A DNA stretch of 57,944 bases from Acidobacteriaceae bacterium (GTDB taxonomy: Bacteria > Acidobacteriota > Terriglobia > Terriglobales > Acidobacteriaceae). Position numbers and translations under genes: made by a program. Under the pieces are notes generated by a model. The model ran no database searches and was not told where the DNA came from. It saw only the letters and a list, made by a program, of their open reading frames with translations. Below are positions 17,254-26,605 of the stretch, piece by piece (position 1 is the stretch's first letter; every line of letters starts with the position of its first letter). The stretch covers positions 1,448-59,391 of the forward strand of contig PLWX01000272.1 in assembly GCA_003151155.1 (NCBI GenBank), written 5' to 3'.

Positions 17254-20094
17254 ATGATGCCGTGGCCCATGCGAAGAGCCGGATTTGTGCTGCTTGCGAT
17301 TCTCGTCGTTTCCGCAATTTACCTGGCCGCATGGCCGGCGCCGAACCTCGTGTATCCGGCAGTAGTGTTGGCGCATGCCGGGTTCGGCTTGTTGTTTGCG
17401 CTACTCGGAATCCGGCTCCTGCCGCGCGCGTTGAAGGAATCGATGCTCTGCAAGGTCGGCGGCGTGCTTCTCGCAATCGGCACTATCATCGGCATCGTCC
17501 TGATCTTTACGGGCACCTCTCGGCCCTCGCGCTACGCCTTGCTGGCCCACATCGTAATTTGCGTCCTTGCTGTCGTGATGCTCGCAGCGTGGTGGATGCA
17601 AAAACGCAACGCGGCCCCGGCTCGCTCCGCCTGGGGATTTGCCGCAGCCTTCCTCATCGTTGCAGTGGGCGTGAGCGCGGGCTCGTGGTACACGCGACAG
17701 TCATGGAGCAAGCAGTACATCATTCGGAATCCCTCGAGCGCGCCGCTTTCAATGGACGACGAAGGCGACGGCGCCAACGGGATGTTCTTCCCCAGTTCGG
17801 CGCAGGTCGCTGGGAAGCGCAAGATTCCGGCGAAATTCTTCATGGAATCCGATGCTTGCGCACGATGCCACCAGGACATTTACAACCAGTGGCAGAGGTC
17901 GGCCCACCACTTTTCGTCTTTCAATAATCAGTGGTATCGCAAGAGCATCGAGTACATGCAGGACGTGCGCGGAACCAAGCCTTCGAAATGGTGCGCGGGC
18001 TGCCACGATCCGGCGCTGATCTATAGCGGCATGATGGACACGCCGATCAGGCAGATCGTCCATCGCCCCGAAGCGCAAGCCGGGCTTGGCTGCATGATGT
18101 GCCACTCCATCACCAAGGTGAAGAGCACCATGGGCCAGGCGGACTTCATGCTGGAATACCCGGAACTGCATGAACTGGCTGCGACGAAGAATCCGGTGAT
18201 GCGAGCGTTGCACGACTTCACGATCAAGCTGAATCCCGAGCCGCATCGTCGCGTTTTCCTCAAGCCCTTCATGAAAGATCAGACTGCCGAGTTCTGTTCT
18301 TCCTGTCACAAGGTGCACCTCGACGTGCCGGTCAACAATTACCGCTGGTTCCGCGGCTTCAATGAGTACGACAACTGGCAGGCCAGCGGCGTCTCGGGAC
18401 TCGGTGCGCGTTCGTTCTACTATCCGCCCAAGCCGCAGCAGTGCGCCGATTGCCATATGCCGTCCGCGAAGTCAAAGGATTTCGCCAACGTGGATGGCTT
18501 CGTTCACTCGCATCAATTCCCCGGCGCGAACACCGCGCTGCCCACGGCGAACCAGGATGCCGACCAGATGAAATTGGTGGAGAACTTCCTGAAGTCGGGC
18601 GCGCTTACCGTCGACATTTTTGCGATCTCGCACGCAGCGGCCGCGAAGAGTGGCGGAACGGCGCAGAGCGAGAATTCGACGACCTTCGCAGTCGGAGAAG
18701 AGGCCGAAGTGAAGACGACGGCAGCACCGGATCTGCCGGTAACTCCGATCAGCGCGCCTATCGATCGGGTCGATCCGGGCTTGCGTCGTGGCGACAGTGT
18801 GCGTGTCGATGTCGTGGTACGCACCCGCAAAGTCGGGCACTTCTTCCCGGGCGGCACGGTCGATGCTTTCGATACCTGGCTGGAACTCAAGGCCGTGGAT
18901 GATAAGGGCCAGACCATTTTCTGGAGCGGCAAAGTTGACGATGACGGTAAAGGCCCGGTCGAGAAGGGCGCGCACTTCTACCGTTCGTTGCAGATCGACG
19001 AGCATGGCAATCCGATCAATAAACGCAACGCCTGGTCGACGCGCTCGGTCGTCTATGTGCGATTGATTCCGCCCGGTGCGGCCGACACCGTGCACTTCCG
19101 CGTGAACGTTCCCGAGAACGCGGGTAACAAGATCACTTTCACCGCGCGCCTCTGCTATCGCAAGTTCTCGTGGTACAACACCCACTTTTCCTATGCCGGA
19201 GAATCCAAGGATTCAGCAGATGGAGCGCTCACAAAGGCCTCCTACGATGATCGCCAGTTCACTTTCGACGGCGGCGTGAAAGACGTCTCCGGAAAGCTGA
19301 AGACGATTCCCGATCTTCCGATCGAAGCCATCGCGCAGAAATCGATTGACGTGCGTGTGCTGCCGAAAGGTGCGCCAATCGATGATGCAAAGACGGTCGT
19401 GAAGCAAGACGACTGGACGCGGTGGAACGATTACGGCATCGGCCTGCTGCTGCAAGGCGATCTAAAAGCAGCGGCGGCGGCATTCCAAAAAGTGACTGAG
19501 GCAGATCCGACCAATCCCGATGGATGGGTGAATATCGGTCGCGTAGCGGTGCAGGAGGGCGACATGGAGCGCGCGCGCGAGGTGCTGACCCACGCCCTGC
19601 AACTTAGCCCAGCCCTGGCGAGAGCACATTATTTCTATGCTCGCGTGTTGCGTTCCGACGGAGATTACGACGGCGCCGCGCAACACTTACAGACGGTGTT
19701 GGCGCAGTATCCGAAAGACAGGGTAGTGCGCAACGACCTTGGCCGCGTTTTCTTCCTGCAGCGCAAGTACAACGAAGCGATCGCGCAACTGCAGGAGGTA
19801 ATGGCGGTTGACCCCGAGGACCTGCAGGCCAATTACAACCTGATGCTCTGCTACCGAGGGCTGGGTCAAACCGATAAGGCATCGGAATACGAGAAGCTTT
19901 ACACCCGCTTCAAAGCCGATGAATCCGCGCAAGCGTTGACCGGCGAGTACCGCCGTCAACACCCGGAAGACAACAACGAGCGCCAACTGGTGCACGAACA
20001 TGTATCCGTCCAGCTCGTTCCAGTCGCGAAGAGCGCAGCTACGGTAACGCGTGCTCACGCACAGCCTCCACAACCTGCGAGTGCGGGAAAATAA
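17254..20094 (+). CDS. Membrane-anchored five-heme cytochrome c with C-terminal TPR
   Basis: A 946-residue protein with about five N-terminal membrane helices (residues 8-142), then a periplasmic cytochrome region with five heme-binding CXXCH motifs: CARCH (202), CAGCH (247), CMMCH (280), CSSCH (348) and CADCH (397). A beta-rich middle region (about 500-740) follows, then TPR repeats at about 760-890. An electron-transfer or redox-enzyme role in the envelope is likely; the cytochrome part is of the c554/perhydroxylamine-like multiheme style but no enzyme can be assigned. ATG codons at 17254, 17257 and 17269 are all possible starts. It lies 38 bases after the TPR/FG-GAP fusion gene and 6 before the next CRTAC1 gene. 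Confidence 0.88.
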   Translation: MMPWPMRRAGFVLLAILVVSAIYLAAWPAPNLVYPAVVLAHAGFGLLFALLGIRLLPRALKESMLCKVGGVLLAIGTIIGIVLIFTGTSRPSRYALLAHIVICVLAVVMLAAWWMQKRNAAPARSAWGFAAAFLIVAVGVSAGSWYTRQSWSKQYIIRNPSSAPLSMDDEGDGANGMFFPSSAQVAGKRKIPAKFFMESDACARCHQDIYNQWQRSAHHFSSFNNQWYRKSIEYMQDVRGTKPSKWCAGCHDPALIYSGMMDTPIRQIVHRPEAQAGLGCMMCHSITKVKSTMGQADFMLEYPELHELAATKNPVMRALHDFTIKLNPEPHRRVFLKPFMKDQTAEFCSSCHKVHLDVPVNNYRWFRGFNEYDNWQASGVSGLGARSFYYPPKPQQCADCHMPSAKSKDFANVDGFVHSHQFPGANTALPTANQDADQMKLVENFLKSGALTVDIFAISHAAAAKSGGTAQSENSTTFAVGEEAEVKTTAAPDLPVTPISAPIDRVDPGLRRGDSVRVDVVVRTRKVGHFFPGGTVDAFDTWLELKAVDDKGQTIFWSGKVDDDGKGPVEKGAHFYRSLQIDEHGNPINKRNAWSTRSVVYVRLIPPGAADTVHFRVNVPENAGNKITFTARLCYRKFSWYNTHFSYAGESKDSADGALTKASYDDRQFTFDGGVKDVSGKLKTIPDLPIEAIAQKSIDVRVLPKGAPIDDAKTVVKQDDWTRWNDYGIGLLLQGDLKAAAAAFQKVTEADPTNPDGWVNIGRVAVQEGDMERAREVLTHALQLSPALARAHYFYARVLRSDGDYDGAAQHLQTVLAQYPKDRVVRNDLGRVFFLQRKYNEAIAQLQEVMAVDPEDLQANYNLMLCYRGLGQTDKASEYEKLYTRFKADESAQALTGEYRRQHPEDNNERQLVHEHVSVQLVPVAKSAATVTRAHAQPPQPASAGK

Positions 20095-20100
20095 TCCTTC

Positions 20101-21822
20101 ATGAGAAACCTGTTCAAGTTCATCTCTGCCGGAGCGTGGGCCTGTGCTGCGCTTGCGACCTGTGCGCACGCGCAGATCACCTTTCGCGACATCACTCAGC
20201 AAGCAGGAATCCATTTCACGCATAACAATGGTGCAACCGGGAAAAAATACCTGCCGGAAACCATGGGTTCGGGTTGCGCCTTCATCGACTACGACAACGA
20301 TGGCTATCCCGACATCCTGCTCATTAACGGCAATAATCTCGTCGGTGCTGCGGTCGGAAGCACGATGCAGCTGTACCACAACAACCACAACGGCACCTTC
20401 ACGGATGTGACTGCGAAGTCCGGCCTGGCAGTGCCGCTGTTCGGGATGGGCGTCGCAGTCGGCGATTACGACAATGACGGCTTCGACGACATCTTCGTCA
20501 CCGCACTCGGCCAGAGCCACCTTTTTCATAACAACGGCAATGGCACTTTTACCGATGTCACCAAGGCCGCAGGATTGTGGGGCCCGAACGAATTCAGCAC
20601 CAGCGCAGCGTGGGTCGATTACGATCGCGACGGCAAACTCGATCTTGTTATCGCGAATTACGTGCAGTGGACGCCACAGACCGACATCTTCTGCACGCTG
20701 GACGGAAGCCGGAAGTCCTATTGCACTCCCGAAGCCTACAAGGGCGCGTCGGTGCGGCTCTGGCACAACCTTGGTAACGGCAAGTTTGAAGATGCGACGG
20801 TGAAGGCCGGGCTCTTCGACAGGACGGCCAAGTCCCTGGGGATCGCGGTAGCTGACGTGAATGGCGATGGCTGGCCTGACCTGATCATTGCGAACGATAC
20901 GCAACCGAACAAGCTTTACGTAAACAAAACCAATGGCACGTTCAGTGAGAACGGCGTTTCGTCCGGGATTGCGTTCAGTGAAGACGGTGTGGCGCGCGCC
21001 GGCATGGGCGTGGATGCGGTCGATTACGATCGCTCCGGGCGGCCCAGCATTTTGATCGGAAATTTCTCCAACCAGATGATGGCGCTGTATCACAACGAAG
21101 GTAACACGCTGTTCGTAGACGAGGCGCCCCGTTCCGAGGTCGGACGCAAGAGCCTGTTGACGCTCGGCTTCTCCTGTTTCTTTTTTGATTATGACAACGA
21201 TGGCTGGCCCGATATTTTCGTCGCCAACGGTCACATCGAAAACGAAATCGAGAAAATTCAGAAGCGTGTGAAGTACGCACAGCCTTCGCACCTCTTCCAT
21301 AACCAGGGCAAAGGGCAGTTCACCGAAGTGACGGGAGATGTGGGTACAGCGTTGGGTACGCCACGAGTAGCGCGTGGCGCAGCCTATGCCGACATCGATA
21401 ATGATGGCGACCTCGATCTGTTGATCACGTCGAATCACAGTCCTGCGATCCTGCTGCGCAACGACGGCGGAACGAACAAAAGCCTGCGCATCAAACTCGT
21501 CGGAACCAAATCCAATCGTGACGGGATCGGGGCTGTCGTCAGTCTGAGCGCGGGCAGCGATAAGCAGACGCAAATGCTGCGCAGCGGTTCGGGCTACCTG
21601 TCGGCGAGCGAGTTGGTGTTGACCTTTGGACTCGCGCAACACACGCAAGCCGATGAGATCGAAATTCGCTGGCCGAGTGGACAAGTGGACCACCTCAAGA
21701 ACGTAGCTGCGGGCGAAACGATTGCGGTGAAGGAGGGCGCGGGTATCGCACAGAGCCGCCCGTATAATTCTCCTGCATCTGCGACCCCATCTCCCACGTC
21801 GAGGGCGAAGGCTGGAAAGTGA
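20101..21822 (+). CDS. CRTAC1-family secreted FG-GAP/UnbV protein
   Basis: A 573-residue exported protein. Signal peptide about 1-24 (ending CAHAQ), then ITFRDITQQAGIHFTH, the standard CRTAC1 opening. Several FG-GAP/VCBS blades follow with loops such as DYDNDGYPDI, DYDNDGFDDI and DVNGDGWPDL and [14 protein letters not shown] linkers. The C-terminal ASPIC/UnbV domain shows GTKSNRDGIGA, SGSGYLSASE and EIRWPSGQVD. These proteins form calcium-bound propellers outside the cell; the bacterial function is not established. It is closely similar to the partial gene at the right edge (shared SYCTPEAY and LGIAVADVNGDGWPDL-like segments). The last bases overlap the amidase start as GTGA. Confidence 0.92.
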   Translation: MRNLFKFISAGAWACAALATCAHAQITFRDITQQAGIHFTHNNGATGKKYLPETMGSGCAFIDYDNDGYPDILLINGNNLVGAAVGSTMQLYHNNHNGTFTDVTAKSGLAVPLFGMGVAVGDYDNDGFDDIFVTALGQSHLFHNNGNGTFTDVTKAAGLWGPNEFSTSAAWVDYDRDGKLDLVIANYVQWTPQTDIFCTLDGSRKSYCTPEAYKGASVRLWHNLGNGKFEDATVKAGLFDRTAKSLGIAVADVNGDGWPDLIIANDTQPNKLYVNKTNGTFSENGVSSGIAFSEDGVARAGMGVDAVDYDRSGRPSILIGNFSNQMMALYHNEGNTLFVDEAPRSEVGRKSLLTLGFSCFFFDYDNDGWPDIFVANGHIENEIEKIQKRVKYAQPSHLFHNQGKGQFTEVTGDVGTALGTPRVARGAAYADIDNDGDLDLLITSNHSPAILLRNDGGTNKSLRIKLVGTKSNRDGIGAVVSLSAGSDKQTQMLRSGSGYLSASELVLTFGLAQHTQADEIEIRWPSGQVDHLKNVAAGETIAVKEGAGIAQSRPYNSPASATPSPTSRAKAGK

Positions 21823-23234
21823 AGGACATCACCACTCGCCCGGCGGTAGAAATTCTCAAGCTGCTGCGGGAGAAGAAAGTCTCTGCCGTTGAGGTTGCTG
21901 ACGAGCACATTCGCGTCATCGAAGAGTTTAATCCGAAATTGAACGCGATTGTCGACTTCGATCCCGAGCGGGTGCGCGCGCAAGCACGACGGGCGATGCA
22001 GCACCAAGGCGCGCTGGCCGGGCTGCCTATCACGGTCAAATCTTCGATCTCGACTGCCGGCTACAAGTGCGAGCTGGGGAGCGATTTCTATCGAGGCAAC
22101 GTACCGAAGGAAGATGCGACGGTCGTTGCACGATTGCGCGAGGCTGGGGCGGTCATCCTAGGCACGACCAACGCGCCTGAGCTGCTCATGGCTTACGAGA
22201 CCGATAATCTTCTCTACGGACGAACCTCGAATCCCTGGAACCTGGAATACTCTGCCGGCGGATCGAGCGGCGGAGAGGCGGCCGCTATTTCCGCGGGGCT
22301 TTCTGCCGGTGGACTGGGCAGCGACAGTGGCGGTTCCGTCCGTCAACCCGCGCACGCGACAGGCATCTGTTCTTTAAAGTCGACGCCGGGACGCATCCCT
22401 GCAGCCGGCCACATTCCGCCGTGCATCGGTCCGTTTACTACGCTCGGTGCGATTGGTCCGATGGCGCGGACGATCGAAGATGTTACGCTGCTGTTCCGCG
22501 TGCTCTCGGGACAAGATCCAACTGATCCCGCGGGCGTTCCGGTCAGCTTCCGAACTCCCTCGATTGACGATCTTAAGCGACTACCTATCGGCTACTTCGA
22601 GGATGATGGAATTGTTCCGGTCACCCCGGAAACGCGGACTGCCGTGCGGGACGCGGTCGCGGTTTTGCGACGAGCCGGCTTCAACCTGCAGCCCTTCCGT
22701 CCTGCGACGCTCGAAGCGGCACACAAACTGTGGTGGACGTTCTTCGTGCAGTGTGGCGCGATGTTTGACGAAGCCATCATCAAGGGTCGCTACGAAAGTC
22801 TAAGCCCCGTCTTCAGGGAATTCCTGGGAATAGCGAATGCCGAGCCGCCGCTCTCCGCGGAGCAACTCTTATTCGCCTGGGCGGAGAGCGACTTGATCCG
22901 CAGCAAAATGCTGGCCGAGATGGAACGATTTCCTTTGTGGCTCTGTCCGGTGTGCTCGATCCCCGCATTCAAGCATGGCGAGCGCTCGTGGATGGTGGAA
23001 GGCAGGGAAGTGAAGTATCTCGATGCGATGCGTTACACGCAGTGGTTCAACACGCTGGGTGCACCGGCCGCGGTGGTTCCTGTGGGATCAAGCCCCGAGG
23101 GCATGCCGATTGGCGTGCAGATTGCTGCAAGGCCTTTCGAAGACGAGATCGCTCTGGCAGTTGCCGGTGTAATAGATCGTGAGTTCGGTTACCGCGTGCC
23201 GCCTATTTTGAAGCGACAACCGGCTCGCCGGTAG
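21819..23234 (+). CDS. Amidase (amidase-signature family)
   Basis: A 471-residue hydrolase of the amidase-signature family, which uses a Ser-cisSer-Lys triad. Seen are the lysine in PITVKSSIST, the glycine-rich YSAGGSSGGEAAAISAG core with the cis-serine, and the nucleophile region GSDSGGSVRQPA. Substrate cannot be told; GatA, fatty acid amide hydrolases and plain amidases share this fold, but no gatB or gatC is present. The GTG start overlaps the previous TGA by four bases, so translation is coupled to the CRTAC1 gene. The stop lies within the end of the convergent binding-protein gene (32-base overlap). Confidence 0.9.
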   Translation: MKDITTRPAVEILKLLREKKVSAVEVADEHIRVIEEFNPKLNAIVDFDPERVRAQARRAMQHQGALAGLPITVKSSISTAGYKCELGSDFYRGNVPKEDATVVARLREAGAVILGTTNAPELLMAYETDNLLYGRTSNPWNLEYSAGGSSGGEAAAISAGLSAGGLGSDSGGSVRQPAHATGICSLKSTPGRIPAAGHIPPCIGPFTTLGAIGPMARTIEDVTLLFRVLSGQDPTDPAGVPVSFRTPSIDDLKRLPIGYFEDDGIVPVTPETRTAVRDAVAVLRRAGFNLQPFRPATLEAAHKLWWTFFVQCGAMFDEAIIKGRYESLSPVFREFLGIANAEPPLSAEQLLFAWAESDLIRSKMLAEMERFPLWLCPVCSIPAFKHGERSWMVEGREVKYLDAMRYTQWFNTLGAPAAVVPVGSSPEGMPIGVQIAARPFEDEIALAVAGVIDREFGYRVPPILKRQPARR

Positions 23235-25023
23235 ATTGAAAGCCGCCACTCGCCGCGAGCGCAGAACGAATCTTAGAACGATTCGGACCGGCCTTCGACA
23301 TCGCACCTTCGAGCGTCGTCAGCGCTTGTTGCAATGACGTGCCCTCGGGTTCGCGGAAGATCCATGCAATGTTGGTTGACGTGAGCGAGCGATCGTACGA
23401 AACCGCGATCACCGGCACGAACGCCTTCACAGCGAGTTGTTCGGCAAGATGACTGGATGCCCGGTCGAGTGCGATGACGCCCAGCACCTGGTCGTCATAG
23501 ATTGCTTTCACGAGCGCGTCGGAGGCCTTGCCCCACGGCAGTTCCGAAGGAATCGCCACCAGCGAGAGATTCGCTTTTCTGGCAAAAGCAACGATCGATT
23601 CGGATCGTACCTGCTCGTCGGCATGAGGGCCGAAGACGGCAACTTTCTTCGCTACCGTCGTGTCGGGAGTCTCCGGTCCAACGAAGGGCACTCCCTCTTC
23701 GCCGACGCGCGCGTAGGCCTTTTCCATCGACGCCTGCCGGTAGGTGATCGCCCCGTTGTGCACCGTTCCCAGGAACAACGGACGAATGTCTTTATCATTC
23801 GTGTCGAATATCATGTCGCCGGTGACACCGGTGTACGTCTGGGTGCCATACAGCACGTCGCGAATATTGGCCCGATTTAATCCGCCTTCACAGATGGCGT
23901 GCAGCAGGATCTGCATCTGGTCATAAGCGAGCGCCGAGAAGTGCTCGGGCGTCTCGTGGAAGCGCGCCGTGTAACGCGTATTAAAGTTGTGCCAAGCCGC
24001 GGCTCGGCTGTTGGGATCGTAGGGATAGACCGCCTCAAAACCTTCCGCCGCCGGTCCCGCCTGCGCCACGAGCTCATCGCCGATGGTGCGATGACTGCCA
24101 AATACGCGCTGATGCATGCCCAGTTCCTGCATCTGTTTCAGGATGAGCGCGGCCTTCAGTTGATCGGTCCAGAGAACGATGCCATCGACACGCGAATCCT
24201 GAATGACCTTCAGCTGTCGCCGAAAATCTGTTTCGTAGGGCAAGAATTTCTGTTCGATCACGACCGGATGGCCGAGGCGTCGCGAGGCATCGCGGAACTT
24301 CGGAACCCCGAATCTTCCATAACGATCGTTGACTCGCAGGATCGCCATCCGCTTCAGTCCAAGGTCGGTGTAGATTCGTCGCGCCAGCGTGTAGGACTGC
24401 ACGCGATCATCTTGAATGACCGTGAAATACCAAGGGATGAGCGTCTCGGGAATCGTTGGGTCGGTCGAAGCGCTGTTGACGATTGGCACCTCCGCCCGCA
24501 GGGCAACACGCAAAGCAATGTGCGTGGTGTCGCCGCTGATCGAACCGAAGATCGCCCAGACCTTATCGTCGTAAACCATCTTGACGACTTCGTTGCTGGA
24601 TGCGCCCCAGATCGCGGAGTCGTTGTGCAGCATCAGCTTGAACGGCTTGCCGCCGTAGCCACCGGCTGCATTGGCCTCTTCGATGGCGAGGGTCGCGCCG
24701 TTCAACATGCGCTTGCCCAACGCCAGGTCAGGATGATTTTCGAGGGGCGCAATGAAGCCGATGCGCACCTCGTCCACATTCGTTGCGACCGGCGTACTGC
24801 GAGCGGCGCCGTTGTATTCCACCTGGTCCACGTAATGCTGGTAGTAGGGAACCGTGAACTTCGAGAAGGGACGCAGGTCCTCGGGCTCCTGGGCGTACGG
24901 CTTCAAGGTGCGAGCCGCGGGACGTCCCGGCGGATTCGCTCCGCAGGAACATCCGGTGAAGGTTTGTGCCCATGCACAGCAGCTCAAAGCGAACATCCAT
25001 CCCACTACCAGCACACGCCGCAT
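23203..25023 (-). CDS. Branched-chain-amino-acid-type periplasmic binding protein
   Basis: A 606-residue exported protein. A signal peptide (MRRVLVVGWMFALSCCAWAQ) is followed by a cysteine-containing stretch and, from about residue 85, a type-1 periplasmic binding fold like LivJ (IGFIAPLENHPDLALGKRML, AIEEANAAGGYGGKPF, IFGSISGDTTHIAL). The C-terminal 180 residues resemble a second Rossmann-like half-unit (KVAVFGPHADEQVRSESIV, VLGVIALDRASSHLAEQL). That is longer than the usual 370-420 residues. No permease or ATPase gene is alongside, so it may be a sensor or carrier rather than part of an importer. The ATG at 25023 has AGGAG upstream and is preferred over an upstream start at 25077. It is the last gene of a seven-gene operon. 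Confidence 0.82.
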   Translation of the reverse strand: MRRVLVVGWMFALSCCAWAQTFTGCSCGANPPGRPAARTLKPYAQEPEDLRPFSKFTVPYYQHYVDQVEYNGAARSTPVATNVDEVRIGFIAPLENHPDLALGKRMLNGATLAIEEANAAGGYGGKPFKLMLHNDSAIWGASSNEVVKMVYDDKVWAIFGSISGDTTHIALRVALRAEVPIVNSASTDPTIPETLIPWYFTVIQDDRVQSYTLARRIYTDLGLKRMAILRVNDRYGRFGVPKFRDASRRLGHPVVIEQKFLPYETDFRRQLKVIQDSRVDGIVLWTDQLKAALILKQMQELGMHQRVFGSHRTIGDELVAQAGPAAEGFEAVYPYDPNSRAAAWHNFNTRYTARFHETPEHFSALAYDQMQILLHAICEGGLNRANIRDVLYGTQTYTGVTGDMIFDTNDKDIRPLFLGTVHNGAITYRQASMEKAYARVGEEGVPFVGPETPDTTVAKKVAVFGPHADEQVRSESIVAFARKANLSLVAIPSELPWGKASDALVKAIYDDQVLGVIALDRASSHLAEQLAVKAFVPVIAVSYDRSLTSTNIAWIFREPEGTSLQQALTTLEGAMSKAGPNRSKIRSALAASGGFQSTGEPVVASK

Positions 25024-25027
25024 TGCG

Positions 25028-25516
25028 CTACTCCTGGGTCTTCGGAAGACGGAACATGGCAATTGCTTCAATCTCAACCAACAGCTCAGGGCGGCAGAGT
25101 TTTGCCTGGATGCCCGTGGAAGCCGGCAGTGGATCCAGAGCCTGCTCTTTGAAGAACGCCGTCCGCTCCTCGTTGAACTCTGCGTAGTCGCGATCGATGT
25201 CGCGCAGGTAGCAGCTGGTGCGGACGATGTCTTTCCAGGTCGCGCCCTCGGCTTTCAAGAGCTGCGTGATGTTGTAGAAGGTGCGGCGGCACTGCGCGCG
25301 GAAGTCGCCGATGTGAATGCTCTTGCCTTCTTCATCGATGCTGGCGGTGCCGGAGATCAGCAGGATCACCAGGCCGTTAAGATCGATCCGCATGCCACGC
25401 GAGAAAGAGCTTGGCTTGGCATAGGCGTACGCTTCGTTGAGTACGTTGAGGTTCGTGATGGCGCGCTTCTGCACCGGGGCTGTGCCCACTTCTTTTAAAA
25501 GTTCCTGGACGGTCAT
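25028..25516 (-). CDS. RidA/YjgF family protein
   Basis: A 162-residue protein of the RidA/YjgF/UK114 family, trimeric enzymes that hydrolyse reactive enamine/imine intermediates such as 2-aminoacrylate. The family core is visible (LVILLISGTASID, TFYNITQLLKAEGATWKDIV, SCYLRDI, and the C-terminal LLVEIEAIA with the conserved glutamate). The N-terminal 45 residues are longer than in short RidA. AAGGAG precedes the ATG by six bases. It sits four bases upstream of the binding-protein gene and 24 bases after a propeller gene in the same operon. It has no signal peptide, so it is one of the few cytoplasmic members of this operon. Confidence 0.88.
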   Translation of the reverse strand: MTVQELLKEVGTAPVQKRAITNLNVLNEAYAYAKPSSFSRGMRIDLNGLVILLISGTASIDEEGKSIHIGDFRAQCRRTFYNITQLLKAEGATWKDIVRTSCYLRDIDRDYAEFNEERTAFFKEQALDPLPASTGIQAKLCRPELLVEIEAIAMFRLPKTQE

Positions 25517-25540
25517 AACAATCTCCTTAAGATGTCGTTC

Positions 25541-26605
25541 CTACTTGTTGCGAATTCCGTGACTCAGGCCCTTGGCGGTTGCGACCCAAATATCGTTTCC
25601 CTGGAAATCCACGGCCAGCACGTAGTTGTGCGCTGGTGCGCTATCGACGGCAATATTGGTGATTTGTCCATCGGCGTCGCGTACGTACATCTCCGGCTTG
25701 CCGGTATCCAGCGCCGGACGATAGATCGCCCAGTTCGTGCCGTCGTAATAGGCAAGACCTTTGTCGGTAGAGAACCAGGCGCGGTTCGCGTCGAGGGCCT
25801 TCACCTGGTTAGTGAAATTGCTCGGCAACCCGCTGTCCTTGGCCATGAAGTTGTGCCAGTTGCGGCCGTCGTAGCGGCTGTCGCCAAAATACGTCGCCAC
25901 CCACAGCACCTTGTCGATGTAACTCACCGACGTGGTGATCTCGTGGATCAGGCCCTGGTCTTTGAAGAGCACGATCTCGGTTTCGCCGTCGGGATCGTTG
26001 TAATCCTTCCAGCGTTCCGTCTTGATGTCGTATTCGAGCACGCCGCCGCCCCACACCGCGTAGTACACCTTGTCGGGCCCAACCGAGATACCGTAGGTCC
26101 AGATCTCGTACATCGGAGTGTTGCGTTCGTTGAACAGGCTCCACTGCCCGGTGCGAGTGTTTAAGCGGCTTGCGCCCGCGGCGGTGGCGGTCCAGATGTA
26201 ATCGCCTTGCACTGCGACGCCGTACACAACGTCGTTGCTCAATCCGGAATTCAGCTGGTTGTAGGTGTCGATACGCCCGGCGGAGACGTGGCTCAATCCG
26301 CCCATCGTGCCCACCCAGAGATCGCCCGAACGCTTATCGAGCGCCAGGGAAAGGACCGCGCGATGTGCGAGACCGTCAGCGGTGCCGAAGACCTTCCACT
26401 TGCCGCCCTCGTAAAGTGCAAGACCGTTTTCCGTGCCTGCCCAAATGCGTTCGCCATCGACGAGCACGCAAAACACGTGATCGTTCGGCAGCCCGTTTGC
26501 GACGGTGAAGCTCTGCCACTGAAAACGTGGCATATCCGGCGTCGCGGCCAACAGCGGCGCGGCGATCGCCAGCAATAAAGCCAACCACCAGGAACGCGAT
26601 TTCAT
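25541..26605 (-). CDS. Secreted two-component-regulator-type beta-propeller
   Basis: A 354-residue exported protein with a signal peptide (about 1-21, ending LLAATP) followed by repeated propeller blades of the Reg_prop type, recognisable from recurring GLPNDHVFCV, IWAGTENGLALYE, LWVGTMGGLSHV, IWTATAAGASRL and IWVATAKGLSHG. In hybrid two-component sensors these blades form the periplasmic sensor, but no kinase or membrane helix follows, so it stands alone. The ATG overlaps the stop of the upstream heme propeller gene as ATGA. Confidence 0.85.
   Translation of the reverse strand: MKSRSWWLALLLAIAAPLLAATPDMPRFQWQSFTVANGLPNDHVFCVLVDGERIWAGTENGLALYEGGKWKVFGTADGLAHRAVLSLALDKRSGDLWVGTMGGLSHVSAGRIDTYNQLNSGLSNDVVYGVAVQGDYIWTATAAGASRLNTRTGQWSLFNERNTPMYEIWTYGISVGPDKVYYAVWGGGVLEYDIKTERWKDYNDPDGETEIVLFKDQGLIHEITTSVSYIDKVLWVATYFGDSRYDGRNWHNFMAKDSGLPSNFTNQVKALDANRAWFSTDKGLAYYDGTNWAIYRPALDTGKPEMYVRDADGQITNIAVDSAPAHNYVLAVDFQGNDIWVATAKGLSHGIRNK

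Noticed and set aside
19687..21693. A 668-codon ORF on the - strand opposite the CRTAC1 gene
   Set aside because: It is the mirror of a GC-rich FG-GAP gene with repeated Asp/Asn/Gly codons; its protein has no signal, no domain and biased Val/Ile/Arg content. The + strand gene explains the region.
23899..25152. A 417-codon ORF on the + strand opposite the binding-protein and RidA genes
   Set aside because: It spans two well-identified genes on the other strand and shows no family features.
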